In this document: in pieces, positions 26,624 to 34,994 of the stretch
Numbering within the stretch: the stretch's first letter is position 1
Layout of the letters: each line of letters starts with the position of its first letter
Assembly: GCA_964518215.1 (NCBI GenBank)
Contig: CAZFFP010000002.1
Coordinates: 27,942-91,941 of the forward strand
Direction of reading: 5' to 3'
Length of the DNA stretch: 64,000 nt
Origin: CAYSGX01 sp964518215
GTDB taxonomy: Bacteria > Bacteroidota > Bacteroidia > Chitinophagales > CAIOSU01
The notes under the pieces: model-generated
Databases searched by the model: none
What the model was told of the DNA's origin: nothing
What the model saw: the letters and a program-made list of their open reading frames with translations, nothing else
Made by a program: the position numbers and the translations under genes

Positions 26624-28963
26624 ATGACACGATTTAAAAAAGCCCTGCTGATTGCTGCCGCTTCGATAGTAATTATCGGGGTGTTGTTTGTGGCATTCCT
26701 TTCGCCCATTGCTAAATATCTGGTTGAAAAATATGATGAGCAATTTTTAGGCAGACAAATCACGCTGGGTATGGCTTATGTAAACCCGTTTACGGGCTAT
26801 GTTTATCTCACCAATCTTAAAGTGTATGAATTGAAAAGCGATAGTGTTTTTCTTTCGGCAAAAAGTGTGAGTGCTAATTTCAAAATGCTTCATCTATTTA
26901 AGAAAGCGTATGTATTTAATCACATAACATTAAACGAGCCCAGGGGCATCATTAGTCATCATAACGAAGAGGGCATTAATTTTAATGATATTATCGAATT
27001 GTTTACGCCCAAACATCCGCGCGATTCTACAAAACAAAAAGTTCGTTTCAGCATACTGGCTTTAAATATTAATGACGGAGAATTTCATTATCGCGATGAA
27101 CAGATTCCGGTAAACTATTTTATCAAAAATGTAAATATAGAAAGCACCGGCATACGGTGGAACGCAGACACCACTACAGCCCAATTTTCTTTTTCATCTG
27201 GAATCGGAAGCGGTGAAATAAAAGGCAATTACACGTTTAATATTAATAATCTGGATTATCGTTTTGACGCAGTAGTTGAAAAATACGATTTGAATATTAT
27301 TGAACAATACCTGAAAGATTTAATGAATTATGGAACCTTCACTGCAAATGTTGATGCCGATGTGAAAGCAAGTGGCAATTTTAAAAGCCAAGAAAACCTG
27401 ACTGCATCCGGCACACTATCAGTGAATAAATTTCATTTCGGAAAAAGTGAAGGAGATGATTTTCTTGCTTTCGAAAAATTAAAATTAGATGTTACGGAGC
27501 TAAGTCCCGAGCATCATAAATATGTGATTGATTCTATATTGCTCAGCAGTCTGTTTTTTAAATATGAACGTTACGATTTTTTAGATAATCTGCAAACGAT
27601 GTTTGGTAAAGATGGAGCTAACATTAAATCTGTTAGCGGTGATGCTTCTCAATTTAACCTTGTTATAGAAATAGCCCGATATGTAGAAGTGATAGCAAAA
27701 AACTTTTTGCGTAGCGATTATAAGATTAACCGTTTGGCAATTACCAATGGCAATGTTCAATTCAATGACTATTCAATAAGCGAAAAATTTACTGTTGCAT
27801 TAAGCCCATTAAACATTGAAGCGGATTCTATTAACAAAGAATATAATAGGGTTAAACTATCATTAGAGTCGGGCATTAAACCCTTCGGTGAGGCTTCTGT
27901 TACCCTGAGCGTTAATCCAAAAGACAGCAGCTATTTTGATATGCAGTATCACCTTCAAAAAATTCCGGTTACTCTTTTCAATCCCTATATCATTTCTTTT
28001 ACATCCTTTCCTTTAGACCGTGGAACCATTGATATACATGGCACCTGGAATGTCAGAGACGGAGACATTCAAAGCGATAATCATCTGGTGATTGTTGACC
28101 CTCGTATAGCTCCGCGCATAAAAAATAAAGACACGAAGTGGGTTCCGGTGCCGCTCATTATGGCATTTGCGCGCGAGCGCGGCAATGTGATTGATTATGA
28201 AATTCCGATAACGGGCAATTTGAAAAATCCGAAGTTTAATGTATGGGATGTAGTGTTTGATGTAGTTGGAAATATTTTTGTTAAACCCGCCACTACTGTA
28301 TATAGAAATCAGGTAAAAAACCTGGAAAAAGAAATTGAAAAATCGCTGGCGTTAAAATGGAACGCCCAAAGCAGCGAACTCACTGCATCGCAGGAAAAAT
28401 TTATAGAAAGAATAGCGGATTTTCTGGCAAATAACCCCGATGCTGTAATTACGGTTCATCCGAAGCAGTATGCACTTAAAGAAAAAGAATTCATTTTATT
28501 TTTTGAAGCGAAGAAAAAATATTTCTTGCTCGCTAATAATATTAATGAAGCAGCATTCAGCGAAAAAGATTCTATAGCCGTTAACAAAATGTCGGTGAAA
28601 GATGAGTCGTTTGTCGCCTATCTCGATAAGCAACTCAACGATTCGATGCTTTTTACCATACAAGATAAATGTGCCGGTATTATTAAAGCATCGCTTGTGA
28701 ATGCACGATTCAGCGAATTAAATCAGGCGAGAGAAAATGAATTCCTGTTCTATTTCAGCGAAAAAGATGTTGACAAGCAAGTGAAGTTTTCTGCCGAAGA
28801 AAACACTATTCCCTACAACGGATTTTCTTTTTACAAAATAGCATACGAAGATGAATTTCCTGAGTCGTTAACCAATGCATATTTGAAAATGAATGAACTG
28901 AATGATGAAGCCCCAAGGAAAAAATATAAGCGAGAAAGGAAACAGAATGCCCTTTCACTTTAA
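26624..28963 (+). CDS. AsmA-like DUF748 family protein
   Basis: A 779-residue envelope protein. It has one N-terminal membrane helix (about residues 7-30) followed by a long periplasmic region of the AsmA/DUF748 type. This includes VEKYDEQFLGRQITLGMAYVNPFTGYVYLTNLKV at the start (the YVNPFTG and NLKV features are typical), repeated beta segments, and a charged helical C-terminus. AsmA-like proteins bridge inner and outer membranes and are implicated in phospholipid transport. It is followed after 19 bases by mlaE, so it heads a four-gene unit with MlaE, MlaF and MlaD, supporting a lipid-transport role. It is preceded by the degenerate two-part element. Confidence 0.85.
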   Translation: MTRFKKALLIAAASIVIIGVLFVAFLSPIAKYLVEKYDEQFLGRQITLGMAYVNPFTGYVYLTNLKVYELKSDSVFLSAKSVSANFKMLHLFKKAYVFNHITLNEPRGIISHHNEEGINFNDIIELFTPKHPRDSTKQKVRFSILALNINDGEFHYRDEQIPVNYFIKNVNIESTGIRWNADTTTAQFSFSSGIGSGEIKGNYTFNINNLDYRFDAVVEKYDLNIIEQYLKDLMNYGTFTANVDADVKASGNFKSQENLTASGTLSVNKFHFGKSEGDDFLAFEKLKLDVTELSPEHHKYVIDSILLSSLFFKYERYDFLDNLQTMFGKDGANIKSVSGDASQFNLVIEIARYVEVIAKNFLRSDYKINRLAITNGNVQFNDYSISEKFTVALSPLNIEADSINKEYNRVKLSLESGIKPFGEASVTLSVNPKDSSYFDMQYHLQKIPVTLFNPYIISFTSFPLDRGTIDIHGTWNVRDGDIQSDNHLVIVDPRIAPRIKNKDTKWVPVPLIMAFARERGNVIDYEIPITGNLKNPKFNVWDVVFDVVGNIFVKPATTVYRNQVKNLEKEIEKSLALKWNAQSSELTASQEKFIERIADFLANNPDAVITVHPKQYALKEKEFILFFEAKKKYFLLANNINEAAFSEKDSIAVNKMSVKDESFVAYLDKQLNDSMLFTIQDKCAGIIKASLVNARFSELNQARENEFLFYFSEKDVDKQVKFSAEENTIPYNGFSFYKIAYEDEFPESLTNAYLKMNELNDEAPRKKYKRERKQNALSL

Positions 28964-28982
28964 CAAAATAAATGTGTATTAA

Positions 28983-29828
28983 ATGAAAAAATTTAATCCC
29001 ATCATTAAAGTAATCCCCAAGCTCAAGGATGCAAGGGAATTAACTATTAAGCTCAGCGAAAAAACCCTTGCCACCACCGAAGTGGCGAGCAACTTTTTAA
29101 CCGATTTGGCTGATGCGTTTCTGTTTGTGATACGCATAGTAAAAGAAACATTTTCGCGCAAGTTTGAATTTAGAGAGTTCTTGTATCAATGTTTTCAAAT
29201 CGGCTATAAATCATTACCTCTCATTTCCATCACCGGGGCTATTATGGGCATTGTGCTCACTATTCAATCGCGCCCGGTATTGGTAGACTTTGGCGCGGTA
29301 GCGATGTTGCCGGGAATGGTTGCTGTTTCGCTCATTAGAGAAATGGGACCGGTGATTACCGGATTGATTTGTGCCGGAAAAATAGGCTCGGGCATGGGAG
29401 CCGAATTAGGCTCTATGAAAGTAACCGAACAGATTGATGCTATGGAAGTGTCTTCTACTAATCCCATGCGGTTTTTAGTAGTTACAAGAGTGTTGGCTGC
29501 AACGTTTATGATACCGCTGTTGGTTTTATATGCTGATGCCTGGGGTTTATTAGGAAGTTGGGGAGCCGCCAATATTAAAGGTGATGTAACCTTTACTCTA
29601 TTTTTCGCTCAAGCATTTAAGCCGGTTGACTTTATGGATTTTTTACCAGCAGTTGTCAAAACATTTTTCTTCGGGGCAGTCATTGGAATTGTAGGTTGTT
29701 ATAAAGGATACAATGCCGGGCGCGGAACGGAGAGCGTAGGTATCGCGGCAAATTCTGCAGTTGTATTAGCATCGCTGCTGGTAATTATTATAGACATGAT
29801 TGCCGTTCAAATCACCGATATGTTTTAA
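28983..29828 (+). CDS. mlaE: MlaE family lipid ABC transporter permease
   Basis: A 281-residue inner-membrane permease of the Mla/MCE phospholipid transport system. It has a short extra N-terminal region, then about five membrane helices. The conserved permease core includes GAIMGIVLTIQSRPVL, LIREMGPVITGLICAGKIGSGMGAELGSMKVTEQIDA and GAVIGIVGCYKGYNAGRGTESVG. The final stop shares bases with the start of mlaF. Part of the DUF748-mlaEFD unit. Confidence 0.93.
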   Translation: MKKFNPIIKVIPKLKDARELTIKLSEKTLATTEVASNFLTDLADAFLFVIRIVKETFSRKFEFREFLYQCFQIGYKSLPLISITGAIMGIVLTIQSRPVLVDFGAVAMLPGMVAVSLIREMGPVITGLICAGKIGSGMGAELGSMKVTEQIDAMEVSSTNPMRFLVVTRVLAATFMIPLLVLYADAWGLLGSWGAANIKGDVTFTLFFAQAFKPVDFMDFLPAVVKTFFFGAVIGIVGCYKGYNAGRGTESVGIAANSAVVLASLLVIIIDMIAVQITDMF

Positions 29829-30613
29829 TGATGGAAACAAACGAAACAAAAACTTTAGTGAATACTTCTGCGAAAGCAACAAGCGATAAGCCGGTTATTG
29901 AAATCAATAACCTCAAAAAATCATTTGGCAAAGAAGCAGTGTTAAAAGATATTTCGCTGAAACTTTTTAATGGCGAAAACTTAGTGGTGTTGGGCAAATC
30001 GGGCAGTGGAAAATCGGTATTGATTAAATGTATCGCGGCATTATTAAAATCTGATGGAGGAACGATTAATGTTTTTGATAAAAACGTGCTCACCATGAAA
30101 AGAAAAGAGTTAGGAGAAATGCGGGAAAAAATCGGTTTTTTGTTTCAGAGTGGCGCACTATACGATTCTATGACAGTGAAACAGAATCTTGAATTTCCGT
30201 TGAGCAGAATAAAAAAGAATCTTTCGAAAGAAGAAAGGGCAACAAAAATTAATGAGGCGTTAGAGAATGTCGGGTTAGCGGATGCGCTCGATAAAATGCC
30301 CTCACAGCTTTCGGGCGGCATGAGAAAACGCATCAGTCTGGCTCGCACCATTGTTGTGGACCCGATGATAATGCTGTATGACGAACCCACTACAGGGCTT
30401 GACCCTGTTACTTCCAATGAAATAAGTTTACTGATTATGGATATTCAGAAAAAATACAAAACATCATCTATCATCATCACGCACGATATTAAGTGCGCCA
30501 TTAAAACAGCCAACCGAATCATTATGCTTGAGGACGGAGTGGTTTATAAAGACGGTAAACTTGAAGACTTTGAAACTTCTGATGACCCGGTAATAAATTC
30601 ATTTTTTAAATAA
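29828..30613 (+). CDS. mlaF: MlaF family lipid ABC transporter ATP-binding protein
   Basis: A 261-residue ATPase that drives MlaE. Motifs: Walker A GKSGSGKS, Q-loop LFQSGALYDSMTV, signature LSGGMRKR, Walker B IMLYDEPTTGLDP and the switch His in ITHD. The LFQSGALYDSMTV and SGGMRKR features are typical of MlaF/MkL ATPases. The ATG overlaps the mlaE stop; two consecutive ATGs (29828, 29831) could both serve. The spacer to mlaD (30614-30671) is a low-complexity run of imperfect CTCAYTACT-like repeats. Confidence 0.95.
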   Translation: MMETNETKTLVNTSAKATSDKPVIEINNLKKSFGKEAVLKDISLKLFNGENLVVLGKSGSGKSVLIKCIAALLKSDGGTINVFDKNVLTMKRKELGEMREKIGFLFQSGALYDSMTVKQNLEFPLSRIKKNLSKEERATKINEALENVGLADALDKMPSQLSGGMRKRISLARTIVVDPMIMLYDEPTTGLDPVTSNEISLLIMDIQKKYKTSSIIITHDIKCAIKTANRIIMLEDGVVYKDGKLEDFETSDDPVINSFFK

Positions 30614-30671
30614 ACAACATTACTCAATTCTCATTACTCACCACTTAATTCTCACTACTTAATACTATATC

Positions 30672-31451
30672 ATGGATACAAATTCACAAAAATTTAAAGT
30701 TCGCCTGGGGCTATTCATTGCCGTGGGCTTAGCGCTTTTTGTCATAACAATTTTTATCATCGGAAAGCAAAAGAATTTATTCAATCCCGTATTCAAGCTC
30801 ACCACAACATTTCACAATGTCAGCGGATTGCAGGTGGGAAATAATATTCGCTTCTCAGGCATTAATGTAGGCACGGTTGATAAAATCACCATCATTAACG
30901 ACTCTATGGTGAGAGTAGATATGTTGGTGAGAAAAGAAATCAAGCAGTTTATAAAATCGGATGGTATTGTAGCTATTGGCTCAGAAGGTCTTATTGGCGA
31001 CCGGCTTTTAATGATTACACAAGGCAATAGCGATTCGCCTGTTGTGGAAGAGGGGCAGGAGCTTCAATCAGCCGAACCTGTTGAAACAGACGCTATCATG
31101 TTAAGTTTGGCAATAACGGCAGTGAATGCCGAAATTATTTCGGAGCAATTGGCGGAAATAATGATTGGCATCAACAGCGGGCAAGGAACCATCGGCAGGC
31201 TGCTAAAGGATACAGTGATTGCAGAAAACATGAGCCAAACCATGCTGAATTTGAAAAGAAGCAGTAAAGGTTTAGATGAAAACATGGAAGCGCTGCAGCA
31301 TAATTTTTTACTGAAAGGTTTTTTCAATAAGAAAGAAAAAGCGGCAGCGCAAAAAATTAAAGATGAAGAAAAATTAAAAGCTGCCGAACAAAAGCAGCAG
31401 GAATCTGACGATAAAAAAGCCGCCAAACAAAAGGCAAAAGATGAAAAATAA
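30672..31451 (+). CDS. mlaD: MlaD/MCE domain lipid-binding protein
   Basis: A 259-residue protein with an N-terminal membrane helix (about 12-32), an MCE domain at about 40-118 (FHNVSGLQVGNNIRFSGINVGTVDKI ... IGSEGLIGDRLLMI), an amphipathic helical region, and a Lys/Ala/Glu-rich tail from about 210. It probably forms the periplasmic hexameric ring that receives lipid from or passes it to MlaE. The tail is more extended than in E. coli MlaD. Last gene of the four-gene unit; the next two-part promoter element starts 2 bases after its stop. Confidence 0.93.
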   Translation: MDTNSQKFKVRLGLFIAVGLALFVITIFIIGKQKNLFNPVFKLTTTFHNVSGLQVGNNIRFSGINVGTVDKITIINDSMVRVDMLVRKEIKQFIKSDGIVAIGSEGLIGDRLLMITQGNSDSPVVEEGQELQSAEPVETDAIMLSLAITAVNAEIISEQLAEIMIGINSGQGTIGRLLKDTVIAENMSQTMLNLKRSSKGLDENMEALQHNFLLKGFFNKKEKAAAQKIKDEEKLKAAEQKQQESDDKKAAKQKAKDEK

Positions 31452-31453
31452 AT

Positions 31454-31490
31454 GTGTGAATGATGTAATTCTATTTACAAATTCTGTAAC
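31454..31490 (+). promoter_or_regulatory. Two-part stress-promoter-like element, copy 6
   Basis: GTGTGAATGATGTAA, 14 bases, TCTGTAAC, 88 bases before the YtxH gene. Upstream box perfect. Confidence 0.78.
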
Positions 31491-31578
31491 ATCAAACATA
31501 GTTTACAGGCGAACTTTGATAGTGAAATTATTTCATCACTTATCGCGCATATAAGCGGGTATCAAAAAAACAACAATT

Positions 31579-31863
31579 ATGGATTCAGAAAAAGTATTAT
31601 TAGGATTTCTTGCCGGTGTAGCAGTTGGAGCTACATTAGGAATTTTATTTGCACCTGACAAAGGTTCAAACACAAGAAAAAAAATCGCCAGAAGAAGCAA
31701 TGAGTATGCAGAAGGCATCAAAGAAAAATTCAACGAGATTTTAGAAAATGTAAACACCAAATTAGAAGAACTTTCTGAAGAAGAAACCACCGGTGCAAAC
31801 GCCAACAATGGTTTATCCAGAGCAGAAGCCACACAAAAAGAAGTGAGTGCATCTTCTTATTAA
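31579..31863 (+). CDS. YtxH domain-containing protein (stress-associated)
   Basis: A 94-residue protein with the YtxH arrangement: an N-terminal helix (LLGFLAGVAVGATLGILFAPDKGS, about 8-30) then KKIARR and a charged helical region. In Firmicutes YtxH is part of the general stress regulon; the role in Bacteroidota is not established. First gene of a four-gene run (31579-33786) and the first downstream of promoter copy 6, consistent with stress control. Confidence 0.88.
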   Translation: MDSEKVLLGFLAGVAVGATLGILFAPDKGSNTRKKIARRSNEYAEGIKEKFNEILENVNTKLEELSEEETTGANANNGLSRAEATQKEVSASSY

Positions 31864-31882
31864 AACACCACAAAGCAGCAAC

Positions 31883-32224
31883 ATGGAAACTAAAAAAAAT
31901 GTCATTGGGTCATTGTTTGAACAAGTAGAAGATTACAGCAAAACCACTTACAAACTTTCAAAACTCAAATCCATTGAAACCGGCACAATAGTGATTACCG
32001 AACTGGTATCGCGCTTGAGTGTCATCATTTTAGTTTCCCTGTTTGCGCTGGTGTTTAATATTGGTATTGCCTTGTTGCTGGGAGAATTACTCGGAAAAAA
32101 TTATTACGGCTTTTTCATAGTAGCGGGCTTCTATCTTCTTGCCGGAATCATCGTTCATTTTTTTCTGCATAAATGGATTAAAAAACCGTTGAGCGAATTA
32201 ATTATTATTCATGCCCTTCAATAA
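31883..32224 (+). CDS. Holin-superfamily-like small membrane protein
   Basis: A 113-residue protein with two long hydrophobic helices (about residues 41-63 and 72-94) after a polar N-terminus, similar to the Holin-X/phage-holin family membrane proteins that occur next to YtxH proteins. No phage genes are nearby, so lysis is unlikely and a membrane-stress role is more plausible. The ATG at 31883 is preferred over a GTG inside the previous gene. It lies 19 bases after the YtxH gene. Confidence 0.75.
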   Translation: METKKNVIGSLFEQVEDYSKTTYKLSKLKSIETGTIVITELVSRLSVIILVSLFALVFNIGIALLLGELLGKNYYGFFIVAGFYLLAGIIVHFFLHKWIKKPLSELIIIHALQ

Positions 32225-32232
32225 ACCATGCG

Positions 32233-32628
32233 ATGCAAAAAATAACCTCATCATCAGAACTCAGAGCCGCTATTCTGGAATTAGAAAGCAAGCATAGAGA
32301 AGAAGGAAGAGTATTGAAAAAAGATATAAACGCTACTGTTGAAAGCATGAAGCCTGTCAATATCATCAAAAGCATTTTGAAAAAAGTTTCAGCATCAGAT
32401 GAAGTGAAAGAGAGCCTTTTGAACACCACTATTGTGCTGGCTGCGGGCTATGCGTCTAAAGTGTTGTTTGAAGAATTGTCGGGCAAGCCGTTAAAGAAAA
32501 CGCTTGGCACTACATTGCTTTTTGGCATCACTACCATCGCCACAAAAAATCCTGAAGCAGTAATTATGTTCGGCAAAGGAGTGTTCAAAATTTTCAGTAA
32601 TGGCATTAAAAAGAATGAAGCACTTTAA
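32233..32628 (+). CDS. Hypothetical protein in stress-type operon
   Basis: A 131-residue protein with a charged N-terminal helical half (about 1-60) and a C-terminal half with weakly hydrophobic segments (TTIVLAAGYASKVLF, LGTTLLFGITTIA). No family recognised. It starts 8 bases after the holin-like gene, so it is probably co-transcribed with it and the YtxH gene. Confidence 0.75.
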   Translation: MQKITSSSELRAAILELESKHREEGRVLKKDINATVESMKPVNIIKSILKKVSASDEVKESLLNTTIVLAAGYASKVLFEELSGKPLKKTLGTTLLFGITTIATKNPEAVIMFGKGVFKIFSNGIKKNEAL

Positions 32629-32685
32629 AAAAATTCATTCAACACAGCCTGCACAATACCAAAGAATCAGATTATAGCAATTAAA

Positions 32686-33786
32686 ATGAACAAACAGTTT
32701 ACGTTGCCTTTCTATGCAAAGGTGTCGCTCATCCTGATAGGGATGTTTTTCTTTATTAGCATGTTATACATTGCTCAGGATATTATTCTTCCTTTAATCT
32801 ATGCAGCAGTTATTGCCATCTTAATCAGCCCCGCCATCAATTTATTGGTGAGAATAAAAATAAACCGCACATTGGCAATATCTATTGTTCTGTTTATCGC
32901 AGTGCTTTTCATAGTCGGGCTGATAGTATTAATAATATCCCGAACAAATTTATTGATAGAGGCACTGCCACAAATGACCGCAAAGTTTGAAACCTTGCTC
33001 CGCGATGCGGTGAAATGGGCTTCAGAATATTTGCATATCACCACCAAAGAAATAGATATATGGCTTGCCAATGAAAAGGCACAACTCATGGAGTCGAATA
33101 ATATTGGCGTAAGCGGAACGCTTGTGTCTATGGGTAGCGGGTTGACTATCATGATGCTTACTCCGGTTTATACATTTATGCTGCTGTATTATCAGCCGCA
33201 CTTGGTTTTATTTGTGCATCAATTATTTGGAAACGATAATGATAAAAGTGTAACGGAGATTCTTTCCGAAACAAAAGTTATTATTCAAAATTATTTAAAC
33301 GGGCTGTTGGTAGAATTTGTGATAGTAGCTGTCATGAATACCGTTGGGCTGCTTTTACTTGGAATAGAATACGCCATTCTGTTGGGCATTATTGGTTCGT
33401 TATTAAATGTCATTCCCTATATAGGCGGAATAGTAGGAGTGGCATTGTTTATGGCGGTAGCTTTAGTTACCAAAGCGCCTATTTATGTGTTCTATGTATT
33501 CATGCTTTATATCGTCATACAGTTTATAGACAACAATTATATCGTTCCAAAAATTGTTGGTTCCAAAGTGAAACTCAACGCGCTCGTGTCTATTATCGGA
33601 GTGATTGCGGGTGCAGCTCTGTGGGGCATATCAGGCATGTTTCTTTCCATACCCATACTCGCCATCATCAAGCTGATTTCCGACCGCATTAACCCGCTCA
33701 AGCCCTGGGGCTTTCTGTTGGGCGACACCATGCCTCCGATAGTGGAGTTGAAGTTAAAATTTATTAGACTGACTAAGAGAATTTGA
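32686..33786 (+). CDS. AI-2E family transporter (PerM/TqsA-like)
   Basis: A 366-residue polytopic membrane protein with about seven or eight hydrophobic segments, including the family's paired N-terminal helices (residues 10-60) and the conserved C-terminal core GIIGSLLNVIPYIGGIVGVALF, IQFIDNNYIVPKIVGSKVKLNALVSI. Members export autoinducer-2 or transport sodium; substrate unclear in Bacteroidota. It starts 57 bases after the preceding gene and likely ends the YtxH operon. No clear terminator follows. Confidence 0.9.
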   Translation: MNKQFTLPFYAKVSLILIGMFFFISMLYIAQDIILPLIYAAVIAILISPAINLLVRIKINRTLAISIVLFIAVLFIVGLIVLIISRTNLLIEALPQMTAKFETLLRDAVKWASEYLHITTKEIDIWLANEKAQLMESNNIGVSGTLVSMGSGLTIMMLTPVYTFMLLYYQPHLVLFVHQLFGNDNDKSVTEILSETKVIIQNYLNGLLVEFVIVAVMNTVGLLLLGIEYAILLGIIGSLLNVIPYIGGIVGVALFMAVALVTKAPIYVFYVFMLYIVIQFIDNNYIVPKIVGSKVKLNALVSIIGVIAGAALWGISGMFLSIPILAIIKLISDRINPLKPWGFLLGDTMPPIVELKLKFIRLTKRI

Positions 33787-34031
33787 GGGGGGCAGAACTA
33801 TTCTGTACTATGTTGCAGGTAGCATCAGTTAGTGGAGTAGTATATAATGATCCAAAAGATGGTTTGGTGAAATAGTTAATTTTTATTGCCGCCAAACAAT
33901 ATTCCCATAAGTAGTATGCTCGTTTCGGCAATTTTATCAAAATATGATTGTGCTTCACTTTATTTTATACAGAATATTCTTACATTGGAACTGTTATAAA
34001 ACTTTGGGAGGAAGAAGATTATCTGAATCTT

Positions 34032-34039
34032 TATATTCG
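34032..34039 (+). promoter_or_regulatory. -7-like box (TATATTCG) directly before a start codon
   Basis: One mismatch from TAnnTTTG and 4 bases before the SDR ATG; a TTTG lies at 34003-34006, a somewhat long spacer. Confidence 0.3.
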
Positions 34040-34043
34040 CATC

Positions 34044-34799
34044 ATGACACCCATTGCACTCATTACAGGAGCCACTTCAGGAATAGGCAAGGCTACGGCA
34101 ATCAAATTCGCTCTACAGGGCTACCGCATAATTATTTGTGGAAGAAGAAAAGAAAGATTGGATGCCTTACAAAAACAACTTTCAGAAATAACGAAAACAC
34201 ACTCTTTGTGCTTCGATGTGAGCGTTAGAAGCGATGTGAAATCGGCAATTGAATCCTTGCCGCAGGAATGGCAATCGATCGAAATTCTTATTAATAATGC
34301 AGGAAATGCTCACGGGCTTGCCCCTATTGATAAAGGTAATGTTGACGATTGGGATAACATGATTGACATTAATGTAAAAGGCTTGCTTTATGTTACTAAA
34401 ATGGTTGTTCCTCAAATGGTCAAACGCCAGTCGGGACACATCATCAATATTGGTTCCATAGCGGGTAAGGAAGTGTATCCGAACGGAAATGTTTACAATG
34501 CTTCAAAATTTGCGATAGATGCTCTGGGCAAAGGCATGTTGATGGACCTGAATCCTTACGGAATAAAGGTTACCAATATTAATCCCGGATTGGTGGAGAC
34601 AGAATTTTCGTTAGTGCGTTTTAAAGGCGATAAATTGCGGGCAGCTAATGTTTATATGGGTTTGCAGCCACTTACAGCCGAAGATGTAGCCGAAGCTATT
34701 TTTTGGTCGGCATCGCGCCCGGCTCATGTAAACATCAGCGATATGACACTGATGCCCACCGCACAGGCAAGCGCACAAGTGGTGAACAGAAAAGCATAG
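34044..34799 (+). CDS. Short-chain dehydrogenase (YdfG-like, NADP-dependent)
   Basis: A 251-residue SDR with the cofactor motif TGATSGIGKA, an arginine pair after beta-2 (CGRRKERL) indicating NADP preference, the NNAG motif, and the catalytic Ser/Tyr/Lys (IGSIAG, then YNASK). The whole sequence resembles E. coli YdfG, which acts on L-allo-threonine, serine and 3-hydroxy acids such as 3-hydroxypropionate. The ATG at 34044 is chosen because it begins directly at the Rossmann strand; an upstream TTG extension is implausible. It stands upstream of mreC with a 195-base gap, so it is not clearly part of the cell-shape operon. Confidence 0.92.
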   Translation: MTPIALITGATSGIGKATAIKFALQGYRIIICGRRKERLDALQKQLSEITKTHSLCFDVSVRSDVKSAIESLPQEWQSIEILINNAGNAHGLAPIDKGNVDDWDNMIDINVKGLLYVTKMVVPQMVKRQSGHIINIGSIAGKEVYPNGNVYNASKFAIDALGKGMLMDLNPYGIKVTNINPGLVETEFSLVRFKGDKLRAANVYMGLQPLTAEDVAEAIFWSASRPAHVNISDMTLMPTAQASAQVVNRKA

Positions 34800-34926
34800 C
34801 AACACCATAAAATAAATTAAGGGCAAATCATCAATGCTTCCTTCGTTTTGTATGAATAAAAAATACACTTCAGATTTCCCACATTTATATTATTAACTCT
34901 ACAACCAAATGTGTTTTGCTTTTAGC

Positions 34927-34934
34927 TATTTTTG
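34927..34934 (+). promoter_or_regulatory. -7 box (TATTTTTG) before mreC
   Basis: Exact TAnnTTTG with the ATG of mreC 60 bases downstream. A TTTTG lies too close upstream to be a canonical -33 element. Confidence 0.4.
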
Positions 34935-34994
34935 AACATTCAGGAAAATGCTATTTTCTTAACCCGGCTTTTTTGTTCAATCACTTAAATTCTC

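Noticed and set aside
31883..32224. Prophage holin
   Set aside because: No phage gene nearby; the gene sits in a YtxH/AI-2E operon.
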